52,549 nucleotides of DNA from JALZAH01 sp051000755 (lineage in GTDB: Bacteria > Actinomycetota > Acidimicrobiia > Acidimicrobiales > Palsa-688): positions 1 to 52,549 of the forward strand of contig JBPCNZ010000119.1 in the NCBI GenBank assembly GCA_051000755.1. Direction: 5' to 3'. How positions within the stretch are numbered: the first letter of the stretch is position 1; every line of letters begins with the position of its first letter. A program made the translations under genes and the position numbers. This document shows, piece by piece, positions 16,944 through 25,303 of the stretch. The notes beneath the pieces were generated by a model, which was not told the origin of the DNA, did no database searches, and saw nothing but the letters and a program-made list of their open reading frames with translations.

Positions 16944-18046
16944 CCGCTCGAGAGGCCGCCGAGCACGTCGGCCCAGCGCTTGCCACTCGCCTCCACGGAC
17001 AACGCTGCGGCGCGCTCGATTCCGGCAGCGATGAGCTGGCCCCGTAGACGGTCATCGGACAACACCCGGTGTACGGCGGCGGCCACATGCAACGCCGAGG
17101 GCTGGCGACCGTCTCGAATGGGTAGCACCAGGCCCGCTTGGGCGACCGTCTCGGGGACGGCCGAAGACCCAGCGGCAACGATCGGCACCGCTGCGGTCAT
17201 GGCCTCGAGCAAGGGGACACAGAACCCCTCGTGCTGGGACAGGCACACAAAGATGTCGGCGCGCCCGTACTCCGCGACCAACTGGGCATCGGAGATGGGC
17301 CCGGTCAAGGTGACGGCGGCACCGAGTGCGAGGGCTTCGGCATAACGGCGTACAACGTCGACGTAGGGCCCTTCGGAGGGACCACCGACGATGCGCAGGG
17401 TGGCCTCGTCGTCGTAGGCCTGCCGGTAGGCGGCCAGCGACCGGACCAGATGGTGCTGGCACTTCGAGGCGGCCAACCGGCCGACGAAGAGCCACGACGA
17501 CCCACCGAGATGGGGGGGCCGCGGGGTCACGTCCGGCCCGGGGGCGGCCGTGGACCACGACGACAGGTCGACCATGACAGGGGCAACCGTGGTGCGCTGG
17601 TAACCGGCCCGGATAAGGGCGGCTTCGTTGAACGACGAGACGCCGATGCCCAACGTGGCCCGCCCGGCGAGCTCGGGCAACTGGCGCTGGCCCCACTCCA
17701 CCCCATAGGTAGCGGCCGGATCCCAGGCCCGGAGGAACTCCACGGGCGTCAGGTTGTGGTGGACGACAACGAGCGTCTGGCAGCGCTGGGCCAGCCAGTC
17801 GGCGACTACGGAGCCGATGGCCAGGTGGTAGACGAGGATGTCGTCGGCGGCCGCAACCACCGAGGTGCCGTAGTCCAGGTAGCTCCGGGCCCGTCCCTCG
17901 AACGACCCCCGCCTGTGCTCGGCGAAGATCTCCGAGTTGCGGCCCATCACCTCGCGAATCACCCGTTGGACCTCGAGGAGATGGTTTCCCACCGCACCGG
18001 GTTCAGCGGTCGCCACGAATTGGTGGATGGCGGATGGGGTGGTCAC
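16940..18046 (-). CDS. Family 4 glycosyltransferase (GT-B), paralog A
   Basis: A 368-residue GT-B retaining glycosyltransferase. The C-terminal half has SWLFVGRLAASKCQHHLVRSLAAY and the EX7E-type segment SQHEGFCVPLLEAMTAAVPIVA, which bind the nucleotide-sugar donor. It begins near AIHQFV, a feature shared with the next upstream gene (18043-19134), so the two are clear paralogs. It overlaps both neighbours by 4 nt, indicating translational coupling. Sugar specificity is unknown. Confidence 0.9.
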   Translation of the reverse strand: MTTPSAIHQFVATAEPGAVGNHLLEVQRVIREVMGRNSEIFAEHRRGSFEGRARSYLDYGTSVVAAADDILVYHLAIGSVVADWLAQRCQTLVVVHHNLTPVEFLRAWDPAATYGVEWGQRQLPELAGRATLGIGVSSFNEAALIRAGYQRTTVAPVMVDLSSWSTAAPGPDVTPRPPHLGGSSWLFVGRLAASKCQHHLVRSLAAYRQAYDDEATLRIVGGPSEGPYVDVVRRYAEALALGAAVTLTGPISDAQLVAEYGRADIFVCLSQHEGFCVPLLEAMTAAVPIVAAGSSAVPETVAQAGLVLPIRDGRQPSALHVAAAVHRVLSDDRLRGQLIAAGIERAAALSVEASGKRWADVLGGLSSG

Positions 18047-19134
18047 CGCTCCAGGAGGGGCCTGAGGGCAGATCGAAACGCCTCGCGGCCCTGATCCAGC
18101 GAGAAGTGCTCGGCTCGGGCCCGACCCCGTTTGACGAGATCGGCACGCACCTCGCCGTCATCGAGCACGCGGTGGATGGCGGCGGCCACCCTGGCGCTGT
18201 CGGGGGCATCGGTCGGTTCCAGCAGCAGGCCGGCGTCACCGACCGTGCCCGCCACCGCGGAGCTGGCCCGTGCCACCACGGGTACCGATTGCCACATGGC
18301 CTCGATGAGCGGCACCCCGAACCCCTCGTGCTCGGAGGTCGATACGAACACGTCGGCATGACGGTAATACGACACCAGCTCATCTTGATCGACCGATCCG
18401 GTCACATGCACGGCTTCGCCCAGACCCAGGTGCTTGGCGAAGTCGACCAGGGTCGTCTCGTAGCGATGCGATGAGCTGCCTCCTACCAGCCACAACCGAG
18501 CCTGCGGGTCGTACAGGCGCCGGTACAGGGCCAGCACCTTGATCAGTTGGTGCTGGGCCTTGTGGGGCGCGAGACGCCCGACGAAGAGGATGTCGGCGCC
18601 GCCACCCGCCTTGATCCGGGAAAGGTCGGCCGACAGCGACGCGTCGGCGCGAGCCCCGAGCCCGTCGTAGTCACCGAGGAACGGCACGGTCACCGTTGCC
18701 GGATAACCGACCTCCGTCAGCTCCCGCTCGTTGTAGCTGGAATCGGCGATGGCGAGTGCCGTCCGGCCCGCCATGCGCCGGAGTTGGGCCCGACCCGAGC
18801 GCAGCTCGGGGACGATGAGCGGCTCCCAAGGCTGGAAGTAGGCCTCGGGGGTGATGTTGTGGTAATTGACGACGAGGGGTTCGGGTCGATCAGCCAGGAA
18901 GTCACCCATGGCGTGGCCGGTGGACAGCTGGTAGAGGAGCCACGTAGGCTCGCCGGCCACCGGTTCGTAGCTCCGGTAGGCGAACACGTCCCGGTCATCG
19001 ACACCGGTGGCGTGGCCGACGTAGGTGTTGCTGCGCACGCCCATCTCCCGCAGGAGCAGGGTGACCTGATGGGTGTGGAACCCGATGGCGGACCGGCCCG
19101 CGTAGGTGGGAACGAATTGATGAACGGCGACCAA
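18043..19134 (-). CDS. Family 4 glycosyltransferase (GT-B), paralog B
   Basis: About 363 residues. ADILFVGRLAPHKAQHQLIKVLALYRRL and STSEHEGFGVPLIEAMWQSVPVVA are the donor-binding GT4 blocks. The start is uncertain. TTG 19134, just before AVHQFVPTYAGRSAIG, is chosen because it aligns with the start of paralog A and follows the previous stop (19146) by 11 nt. A longer frame from 19233 would overlap the upstream gene by almost 90 nt and adds only arginine-rich sequence. Together with paralog A it probably adds consecutive sugars to the same glycan. Confidence 0.87.
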   Translation of the reverse strand: MVAVHQFVPTYAGRSAIGFHTHQVTLLLREMGVRSNTYVGHATGVDDRDVFAYRSYEPVAGEPTWLLYQLSTGHAMGDFLADRPEPLVVNYHNITPEAYFQPWEPLIVPELRSGRAQLRRMAGRTALAIADSSYNERELTEVGYPATVTVPFLGDYDGLGARADASLSADLSRIKAGGGADILFVGRLAPHKAQHQLIKVLALYRRLYDPQARLWLVGGSSSHRYETTLVDFAKHLGLGEAVHVTGSVDQDELVSYYRHADVFVSTSEHEGFGVPLIEAMWQSVPVVARASSAVAGTVGDAGLLLEPTDAPDSARVAAAIHRVLDDGEVRADLVKRGRARAEHFSLDQGREAFRSALRPLLER

Positions 19135-19145
19135 GGCGATGGGGC

Positions 19146-20114
19146 CTAGCGCCGCGCCGAGACGGCATAGCCGACCCCACCGGGGTGCACGGTTGCGTCG
19201 GTCAGGCCTCGCTGGGCGAGGAGCAGTTGCCATGTTTCGGGATGCAGGGGCCGCCCGCCGGCCAGGTCGGCCAGCACCGCCCGATCAGGATTGTCCCACG
19301 CCTCGGGCTGGTGGCTGATGACCATCAGGACGCCCCCTGGAGCCAGGCTCAGCCGGGCCATATCGATCACCGACCCGACGCTCTGGGCGTTGGTCCGGTC
19401 GATGTAGCCCGAGAGGATGAGCCCCTGGAGCGAGTCGGGCGGGAGGTGCCGGAGGTGGTCGCGGACGCTGTCCGCGCGCAGATCGGCGACCTTGGCCGAC
19501 GCCCTGATCACCAGCCGCTCGTCGGGGTCCACGCCGTAGATGTCGAGGGCGGCGCTGCGGAGGGCGGCAACGAGATCGCCCTCGCCGCACTCGGCGTGAC
19601 AGATCCGACCCGTGATGCCGGCCATGATGGTGGCGACCGCGGGAGCCCAGTCGCCGGCGGGGAGCGAAGCCCGCCCTTCGACTCCGAGCTCGACGAGGGA
19701 GGTCTCGGCGCTCGCCGGGTTGTGGCGCTCGAGATCGTCGACCCGCTCGCCGAGGAGGCGGAGAGCCCTGGTGGTGGCATGGGCCAGGCCGCTGGCTTGA
19801 GAGGCGACGTGGCGCAACTCCCAATCGATGGCCTTGGCGACCACGGCTTTCATCTGGGCCACGCCGCGCCGCGACGAGTCCGTTGGCGCCCGGGTGTCGA
19901 TGTTGGTCGACGCCTCCAGCTTGGCCACCATGGTGTCAAAGTCACCGGTTACCGCGTCCACTGGGGCGAAGCGAGCGAACGTCACATCGAGGGTTCGTTC
20001 GAGGTCCTCGGGCAGCTCGCCGCTGCTTCGCTTTGCTTCCACCTCGACATCGATGTCGACCAGAACCTGTCGCAGGTCGATGGGCCCCGCAGGGGGCGCC
20101 GGAGATTCGGGCAT
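19146..20114 (-). CDS. Methyltransferase-like protein with helical N-terminal module (short paralog)
   Basis: A 322-residue protein. Residues 14-60 carry a module (SGELPEDLERTLDVTFARFAP) that recurs in the 402-residue protein at 24095-25303, followed by helical sequence to about residue 135. The C-terminal half keeps the outline of a SAM methyltransferase (HAECGEGDLVAAL, DIYGVDPDERL, ARLSLAPGGVLMVISHQ), but motif I (ECGEGD) is atypical, so catalytic competence is uncertain. It may be a regulatory or chain-end-binding relative of the longer paralog. Confidence 0.72.
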   Translation of the reverse strand: MPESPAPPAGPIDLRQVLVDIDVEVEAKRSSGELPEDLERTLDVTFARFAPVDAVTGDFDTMVAKLEASTNIDTRAPTDSSRRGVAQMKAVVAKAIDWELRHVASQASGLAHATTRALRLLGERVDDLERHNPASAETSLVELGVEGRASLPAGDWAPAVATIMAGITGRICHAECGEGDLVAALRSAALDIYGVDPDERLVIRASAKVADLRADSVRDHLRHLPPDSLQGLILSGYIDRTNAQSVGSVIDMARLSLAPGGVLMVISHQPEAWDNPDRAVLADLAGGRPLHPETWQLLLAQRGLTDATVHPGGVGYAVSARR

Positions 20115-20123
20115 CCGATCAGG

Positions 20124-21113
20124 CTAACGGTTCAGGCGGGATCTGATCCGACGCAGCTGGGCGTGGGCCCGGGCCGCCCCGTCCTGGGCAGGGCGTCGGA
20201 CCGCGGCGCGGCCGGCATCGACCCGTGGGGCGGCCCGGCGGTAACCGAGGGCTGCCTGATGGCGGGCCCGGCGGACCAGGGGCGGAGGCCCGGTCTCCGC
20301 CCCGGCCCACGGGTTCTTCTCGATGATGAGCCCGATGGAGGTGGCCACGTAGTGGTCGATGCGGAGCTTCAGGTGGGTGCTGGACCATGGCGGTACATCG
20401 ACGTGTCGATCCGCGGGGGACGTCCCGGCATCGAAGTCGAGGTCGATGATGTGGTTGTCAGCCCGGAGGTGCTCGGCGATCCACTCGATGTCGCGCCTGC
20501 GGAAGAGCACGGTTTGACCGGCGGCGATCGTGTCCCGGTTGGACGAGACGTTGTACTCGGTGGTGTGGATGGCCACGCCCCCCGGTCGCAGGCACCGCAT
20601 CTGGCGGAGGATGAACTCCTGGCCGAGGGCGATGGAGCCCAGATGCTCGAACGAGCAGGAGGACCAGGTGAAGTCGAAGTCGCCCAGGTCGGGGGGCACA
20701 TGGTTCATGTCCACGGTCCGGAAGCTGACGCGCTTGGCGAAATCGTCGGGATCGCACAGACCCGCCTGGTTGAGCTGGGCCACCTCCCGGGCGTGTTGGC
20801 CGGTCTCGACCCACCCGGCTTCGGCGGCCCGGCCCACATCGAGGTCGGTAGCTACGACCTCACAGCCGAGGCTGGCGAAGACCGAGGCCAACGGGTCCTG
20901 GCCCACCCCGAACCCCAGCCCTCGGCTGCCGGGCTCGAGAAGGCCCCGCTCCTTGAGGGCCTCGGCGATGAAGAACCACTCCCACAGCTTGCGGTGGACG
21001 TTGGGGGGCCGGGGCGAGGTGCCAGGTGCCCACGCCGGGCGCATTCGGTCAGCCCACACCAAGAACGGCTCAGACATGAGCTCGGCCTCGGTGCACAGCG
21101 ATGAGCGAAGCAC
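20124..21113 (-). CDS. SAM-dependent methyltransferase-like protein
   Basis: About 329 residues. The central region GSRGLGFGVGQDPLASVFASLGCEVVATDLD is a recognisable SAM-binding fold, with FDFTWSSCSFEHLGS as the post-II block and LRPGGVAIHTTEYNVS after it. The C-terminal 60 residues are very arginine/alanine rich. The start at GTG 21113 is preferred, with GAGGAG about 10 nt upstream inside the end of wzm; TTG 21134 would overlap wzm by 17 nt. The target is probably a sugar of the exported glycan, judged from context only. Confidence 0.78.
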   Translation of the reverse strand: MLRSSLCTEAELMSEPFLVWADRMRPAWAPGTSPRPPNVHRKLWEWFFIAEALKERGLLEPGSRGLGFGVGQDPLASVFASLGCEVVATDLDVGRAAEAGWVETGQHAREVAQLNQAGLCDPDDFAKRVSFRTVDMNHVPPDLGDFDFTWSSCSFEHLGSIALGQEFILRQMRCLRPGGVAIHTTEYNVSSNRDTIAAGQTVLFRRRDIEWIAEHLRADNHIIDLDFDAGTSPADRHVDVPPWSSTHLKLRIDHYVATSIGLIIEKNPWAGAETGPPPLVRRARHQAALGYRRAAPRVDAGRAAVRRPAQDGAARAHAQLRRIRSRLNR

Positions 21114-21117
21114 GGGA

Positions 21118-22110
21118 TCAGAGCTCCTCGGCAAAGTTGCCCTCGGCCCGACCGAACACCCGGAAGGCGAAGGCGAAGAGCCCCAGGGAGAAGGCGATCA
21201 CCACCAGCAGCTGCCACAGGTACCACCACGGACCGGCATGGTCGGGCAGGACATGGATGATGGCGCCGCCCTTCCCGGGTGGGGAGGTGGACCCGTAGAT
21301 GGCCCGCTGGAAGGTGAGCACGATGGGGGTGATGGGGTTCAAGCGGTAGAGGTAGAACAGCCACACCAGGCTGTGGTGGAAGACGATGATCTTGTCTCTG
21401 ATGAGCCGGTATGTGTAGACGATCGGGCACGCCCAGAACCATACGTTCATGGCCACGCCGAGAAGGTGGGTCATGTCCCGGAAGCGCACGTTGATGGCCG
21501 CGAAGAGGACACCACAGGCGCCGGTGAGGAGCAGGAGGGCGATCATGGCCGGGATGATCAGGGGAAGGAACTCGATGGCCGGTCCCTTTCGGAAGGCGAC
21601 CATGAAGATGATGAGCACGATGCTCTGCAGGCCCATCTGGACCAGGGAGGCACCGACGGTGGCCAGAGCCGGGATCTCGCGGGGGAACGCCACCTTCTTG
21701 ATGATTCCGCCGTTGGCGACCACCGAGCCGCAGGCCGCCGGAACGGCCGAAGAGAAGAAGTTCCACACGATGACGCCGGCCATCAGGTAGATGGCGAAGC
21801 GGGGGACACCGTTCTGCAGGATGATCTGGAAGACCACGTAGTACACCAGCAGGGTCACCGCCGGGTTGAGCAGCGACCAGAGGAACCCGAGGGCGCTGTC
21901 CTTGTACTGGACCTTCAGCTCTTTGCGGGTCATGCCGATGAGCAGCTCGCGGTACCGCCAGATGGCGACGAGCCGTTGCCGGGTGGTCATGTGGGGGGCG
22001 ACGATGGTCAGCTGCTTGCCGTCGTAGGACGCCGTATGGTGCTTCTCATTCCCCTTGGGGCCACCCTTGGGGTCATTCGATCCGGTGCCCGGACGGGCGA
22101 TAAGCGTCAC
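21118..22110 (-). CDS. wzm: Polysaccharide ABC exporter permease (Wzm)
   Basis: ABC-2 type permease of 330 residues with about six membrane segments. The cytoplasmic N-terminus leads into YRELLIGMTRKELKVQYKDSALGFLWSLLNPA, the highly conserved entry helix of O-antigen/teichoic-acid exporters. It pairs with the Wzt ATPase at 14404-15693 to move lipid-linked glycan across the membrane. The GTG at 22110 is used; an internal ATG about 40 codons in would remove only a poorly conserved leader. A 117-nt gap with no visible gene separates it from clpP. Confidence 0.92.
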   Translation of the reverse strand: MTLIARPGTGSNDPKGGPKGNEKHHTASYDGKQLTIVAPHMTTRQRLVAIWRYRELLIGMTRKELKVQYKDSALGFLWSLLNPAVTLLVYYVVFQIILQNGVPRFAIYLMAGVIVWNFFSSAVPAACGSVVANGGIIKKVAFPREIPALATVGASLVQMGLQSIVLIIFMVAFRKGPAIEFLPLIIPAMIALLLLTGACGVLFAAINVRFRDMTHLLGVAMNVWFWACPIVYTYRLIRDKIIVFHHSLVWLFYLYRLNPITPIVLTFQRAIYGSTSPPGKGGAIIHVLPDHAGPWWYLWQLLVVIAFSLGLFAFAFRVFGRAEGNFAEEL

Positions 22111-22227
22111 TGCCCCGCCCTGCGACGCCCCGGGGCGCCCGACGTCAGTCCCGGCCCGTTCCGATGCACCATCCTCTCCACGCTACCGGGTGCGCCCCCG
22201 CCCGACACAGCATGGCCGCCGGGACGC

Positions 22228-22842
22228 TCAGTGGGTCGCAGGGTCGGCCACCACGACGGCCTTTTCGATGACGGCGTCGATAAAACCGTAATCCTTGGCC
22301 TCGGCGGCGGTGAACCAACGGTCCCGGTCGGAGTCGGCTTCGATCCGCTCGACCTCCTGGCCGGTGTGCAAGGCGATCCGCTCGGCCATCATGCGCTTGA
22401 GGTAGATGATCTGCTCGGCCTGGATGGCGATGTCTGCGGCCTGGCCCTGGGCCTGGCCGGAAGGTTGGTGCATCAAGATGCGCGAGTGGGGCAGGGCAAA
22501 GCGCTTGCCCGGCTCTCCCGCGCACAGCAGGAACTGGCCCATGGACGCAGCCAGGCCCATGCACACCGTGGACACGTCGGAGGGGACGAACTGCATGGTG
22601 TCGTAGACGGCGAGACCGGCGGTGACCGAACCTCCCGGTGAGTTGATGTAGAGGCTGATGTCCTTGTCGGGTTCCTCGGCTGCCAACAGCAGGAGCTGGG
22701 CGCAGATCAGGTTGGCGCTGGTGTCGTCGACCTCGGTGCCGAGGAACACGATCCGCTCCTTGAGCAGTCGGCCGTAGACGTCGGTGTTGCTGCTGTCGAG
22801 AGGCCCGGTCTGGGCCAGCCGCGGGTGGATCGGATCAGCCAT
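22228..22842 (-). CDS. clpP: ATP-dependent Clp protease proteolytic subunit ClpP
   Basis: Serine protease subunit of 204 residues. The catalytic triad is intact: Ser100 in GLAASMGQ, His125 in RILMHQP, Asp174 in DRDRWF. The N-terminal DVYGRLLKERIVFLG and SLYINSPGGSV blocks are standard. It needs a Clp ATPase for protein degradation, and no clpX or clpC lies nearby. Its ATG overlaps the 3' end of the upstream GT4 gene by 8 nt, so it is translationally coupled to a glycosyltransferase. This setting is unusual because clpP genes normally sit beside clpX or a second clpP. Confidence 0.96.
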   Translation of the reverse strand: MADPIHPRLAQTGPLDSSNTDVYGRLLKERIVFLGTEVDDTSANLICAQLLLLAAEEPDKDISLYINSPGGSVTAGLAVYDTMQFVPSDVSTVCMGLAASMGQFLLCAGEPGKRFALPHSRILMHQPSGQAQGQAADIAIQAEQIIYLKRMMAERIALHTGQEVERIEADSDRDRWFTAAEAKDYGFIDAVIEKAVVVADPATH

Positions 22843-24088
22843 GGTCCGAGGATACCCGAGGGCGCAGGGATGCCCGTTGCGAGCGCACCCGGTGTCGGTG
22901 CCGCTGCCCGGCGTAGACCAGGAGCGCCTCGTAGCGGCCCAGGACGGCGTCCCAGGTGTAGTTGGCCTCGACGTAGCGCCGGCCGCTGCCCCCGAGGTCG
23001 GCAGCGAGCTGCGGGCGCTCCGTCAGCACCTCGACTGCCGCTTCGAACTCGGCGAACGACCGGTAGGCCAGGGCGCCTCCCGAGCGTCGGGCCTGGCCTG
23101 CGAGGACGGCGCAGGCGCCCTGGACCAGTGCCGGCCGTCCCTGGGCCCATCCCTCGGTCAGGGCCATCGAGAAGCTCTCGTAGTAGGAGGGCACCACCAT
23201 GGCCTGACATCCGGCGACGGCATCGATCCTCGTGCCCTCGTCAACGAACCCGGTGATGAGCACCGACGGGTGGTCGGCCAGGGTCAGGATCGGGTCGCCC
23301 ATCATGACCAACCTCAGGTCGCTCTCCGGGTGCCGTTCGCAGAAGGCGACGAACTGGTCGTAGAGCTCGTCGGCCCCCTTGGCCGGATCGATGCGGCCCG
23401 TGTAGAGGAGGTAGGGGCTGGTACCGAGCCCGAAGTGCTGCCGGAATCGGTCGGGTTGGCCGAGCGCCGCCAGGTCGGTCCCGATGCCCACGACCGCCCC
23501 TGGCAAGCTCCGCCGGGCCCGCCGGTCGAGCAGGTCCCGCTCCTCAGGGGTGGACCATACAAATGCGTCGGGAACGGTCAGGAGCCGGTCGAAGACCGTG
23601 AGCCACAGGTGGGGCTCGTCGTGGGCGGTGGCGTGCACCACGACGGGGGCGATGCCTGCGGCCGCGGCCAGGGTGTCCCAGGTCGTGAGATAGAGGTAGG
23701 TGAAGGCGGCGATGGCGTCGACGTAGGGTGCCCGCTGACGGATCAGGGATCGCATGCCGACCAGGTCGGGACCCTGGGCCCGCAGCCACGCTTCCTGCAA
23801 CGCCGGTGCCGAGGGCTGATAACCCCACACTGCCCGGGCCTCGAGGGGACTGAAGAAGCGCTGCAGACGGGGGTGGCGCACGGACAGGCGGCGCACGGTG
23901 ACACCGTCGATATCGGTGTCGCCGGGCGGGTAGACGTCCGACCAGTCCTCGTAGCTCACAGCCCGGCTGGTCACCACTTCGACCTGGTGACCCCGCTCGA
24001 CCATCCCCGTAGCCATCATCCGACAGAACGATTCGGCGCCGCCGGGGACCTCCTTGCCGTAGCGCTGCACGGCCAGCAGCAGCTTCAC
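22835..24088 (-). CDS. Family 4 glycosyltransferase (GT-B)
   Basis: A 417-residue GT-B enzyme starting MKLLLAVQRYGKEVPGGAES, the usual glycine-rich N-terminal loop. YLLYTGRIDPAKGADELYDQF and VPSYYESFSMALTEGWAQGRPALV form the donor-nucleotide site, with Glu in the EX7E position. It resembles the product of 25300-26520 (shared ATAHDEPHLWL / AAAHDEPPIRL segment), so these two form a second paralog pair in the locus. Its last codons overlap clpP. Confidence 0.9.
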   Translation of the reverse strand: MKLLLAVQRYGKEVPGGAESFCRMMATGMVERGHQVEVVTSRAVSYEDWSDVYPPGDTDIDGVTVRRLSVRHPRLQRFFSPLEARAVWGYQPSAPALQEAWLRAQGPDLVGMRSLIRQRAPYVDAIAAFTYLYLTTWDTLAAAAGIAPVVVHATAHDEPHLWLTVFDRLLTVPDAFVWSTPEERDLLDRRARRSLPGAVVGIGTDLAALGQPDRFRQHFGLGTSPYLLYTGRIDPAKGADELYDQFVAFCERHPESDLRLVMMGDPILTLADHPSVLITGFVDEGTRIDAVAGCQAMVVPSYYESFSMALTEGWAQGRPALVQGACAVLAGQARRSGGALAYRSFAEFEAAVEVLTERPQLAADLGGSGRRYVEANYTWDAVLGRYEALLVYAGQRHRHRVRSQRASLRPRVSSDHG

Positions 24089-24094
24089 CGCGGA

Positions 24095-25303
24095 TCAGTC
24101 CTCGCTGCGGTCACGCCGGGCGGCGACCAAGGTGAAGCGGGCGGGAGGGAAGAGCACCTGGCGGATCCGGCCTCTATCCGATTGGCTGTCCGCCAGGGTC
24201 TCGGACGTCTCGCGGGGCGGGGTCGACCAGTGCAGGTCGGCGCCAGCGAATCCGACCTGCAAGCAGAGGAAGGACAGATACTCAGGTCCGACCGTCCCCC
24301 GTCGGCGGGGATCCCAACCGGCGCGCTGGGCGGCGGACACCACCGCCGCGGGGTTGGCGCCGGCCAGGATCAACACGCCGCCAGAGGCCAGCTTGACGGG
24401 GGCCCGGCTGATCAGGTCCACCAGGCTCTGGGGTGCCAGGTGCTCGACGGTGCCGGCCAGGACCAGCGCTCCCAGGCTCCCATCGGGTGCTTCCTCCAGG
24501 GCCACGAGGGGGTCGGCTACACGGGCGGGAAGACCCCGGCGTCGAGCCTCGGCGACGAGGTCGGAGCGGACATCGACACCTTCAGAGGGGACCTCTCGCT
24601 GGGCCAGAACCTCGAGCAGTTGGCCCTGCCCGCAGGCCAGGTCGAGCACCGGAGTCCGGTCTCCGATGAGCTCGCTCAGGTGGCGGGCCTGGTCCATCAG
24701 CTCGGCCTGGCTGCCTTGGAGGTGCTCGTGAAGGGCACCTTCGTCGAACGGCAGCCGGAGGGATCGCTCGGCTTCGAGCACCGCAACCCGGGCGCGCAGG
24801 GCCGACAGATCACCGGACACGTCGGAGCCGGCCAGCTCTCGACGTTCCACGTCGTAGAGGGCGGCGTTGAGGTGCTCTTCGAGCTCGTCGTGTACGAACG
24901 TGTCGAGGTCACCCAGGAGCGCCACGGTACGGTCGAGGATCGGTCCGAGCACCTCGACGTATTCCTGCACCTGTTCCAGCACCCCGGACACCTGCCGGGC
25001 GACCGCCTGGGCCATGGCTCGCTGGTATTGCTCACGGACTCGGCTCGTGGAGCTCAGGGCGATGCGTTCGGGGGTGAAGTGGCTGCGGTCCTTGAGCTGG
25101 CTCAAGGCGATGCGGAGCGTGGTGAGTGGGTCCTGGGCCTCGACCTCGGCGGGAGGGCGGACCCGCTCGAGCTGGTGGTTCAGTCGCTCCTCGATGTCGG
25201 GGGGATAGTCGCCGTCGATCCGCCGTTGCACGACACGGGACCGCAACTCGTCGAGCAGCAGGGCTACGTCCACAGGTTCCGGCGAGTCAGTGGAGGAAGT
25301 CAT
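24095..25303 (-). CDS. Methyltransferase with long helical N-terminal region (chain-terminator-like)
   Basis: A 402-residue protein. Residues 15-60 hold the module also found at 19146-20114 (DGDYPPDIEERLNHQLERV). Residues about 60-205 are strongly helical with heptad-like leucines and charges (VARQVSGVLEQVQEYVEVLG, DLSALRARVAVLEAE). The C-terminal domain is a SAM methyltransferase: VLDLACGQGQLLEVL, then GVDVRSDLVAEARRRGL, SLGALVLAGTVEHLAP and LASGGVLILAGANP. Coiled coil plus methyltransferase recalls WbdD-type chain terminators. Overlaps the upstream GT4 gene by 4 nt. Confidence 0.8.
   Translation of the reverse strand: MTSSTDSPEPVDVALLLDELRSRVVQRRIDGDYPPDIEERLNHQLERVRPPAEVEAQDPLTTLRIALSQLKDRSHFTPERIALSSTSRVREQYQRAMAQAVARQVSGVLEQVQEYVEVLGPILDRTVALLGDLDTFVHDELEEHLNAALYDVERRELAGSDVSGDLSALRARVAVLEAERSLRLPFDEGALHEHLQGSQAELMDQARHLSELIGDRTPVLDLACGQGQLLEVLAQREVPSEGVDVRSDLVAEARRRGLPARVADPLVALEEAPDGSLGALVLAGTVEHLAPQSLVDLISRAPVKLASGGVLILAGANPAAVVSAAQRAGWDPRRRGTVGPEYLSFLCLQVGFAGADLHWSTPPRETSETLADSQSDRGRIRQVLFPPARFTLVAARRDRSED

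Noticed and set aside
19185..22641. Long plus-strand open frames (over 600 codons) opposite the methyltransferase and wzm genes
   Set aside because: They are antisense to genes with clear motifs; the translations are rich in Gly/Arg/His with no domain, as expected from GC-rich codon bias.
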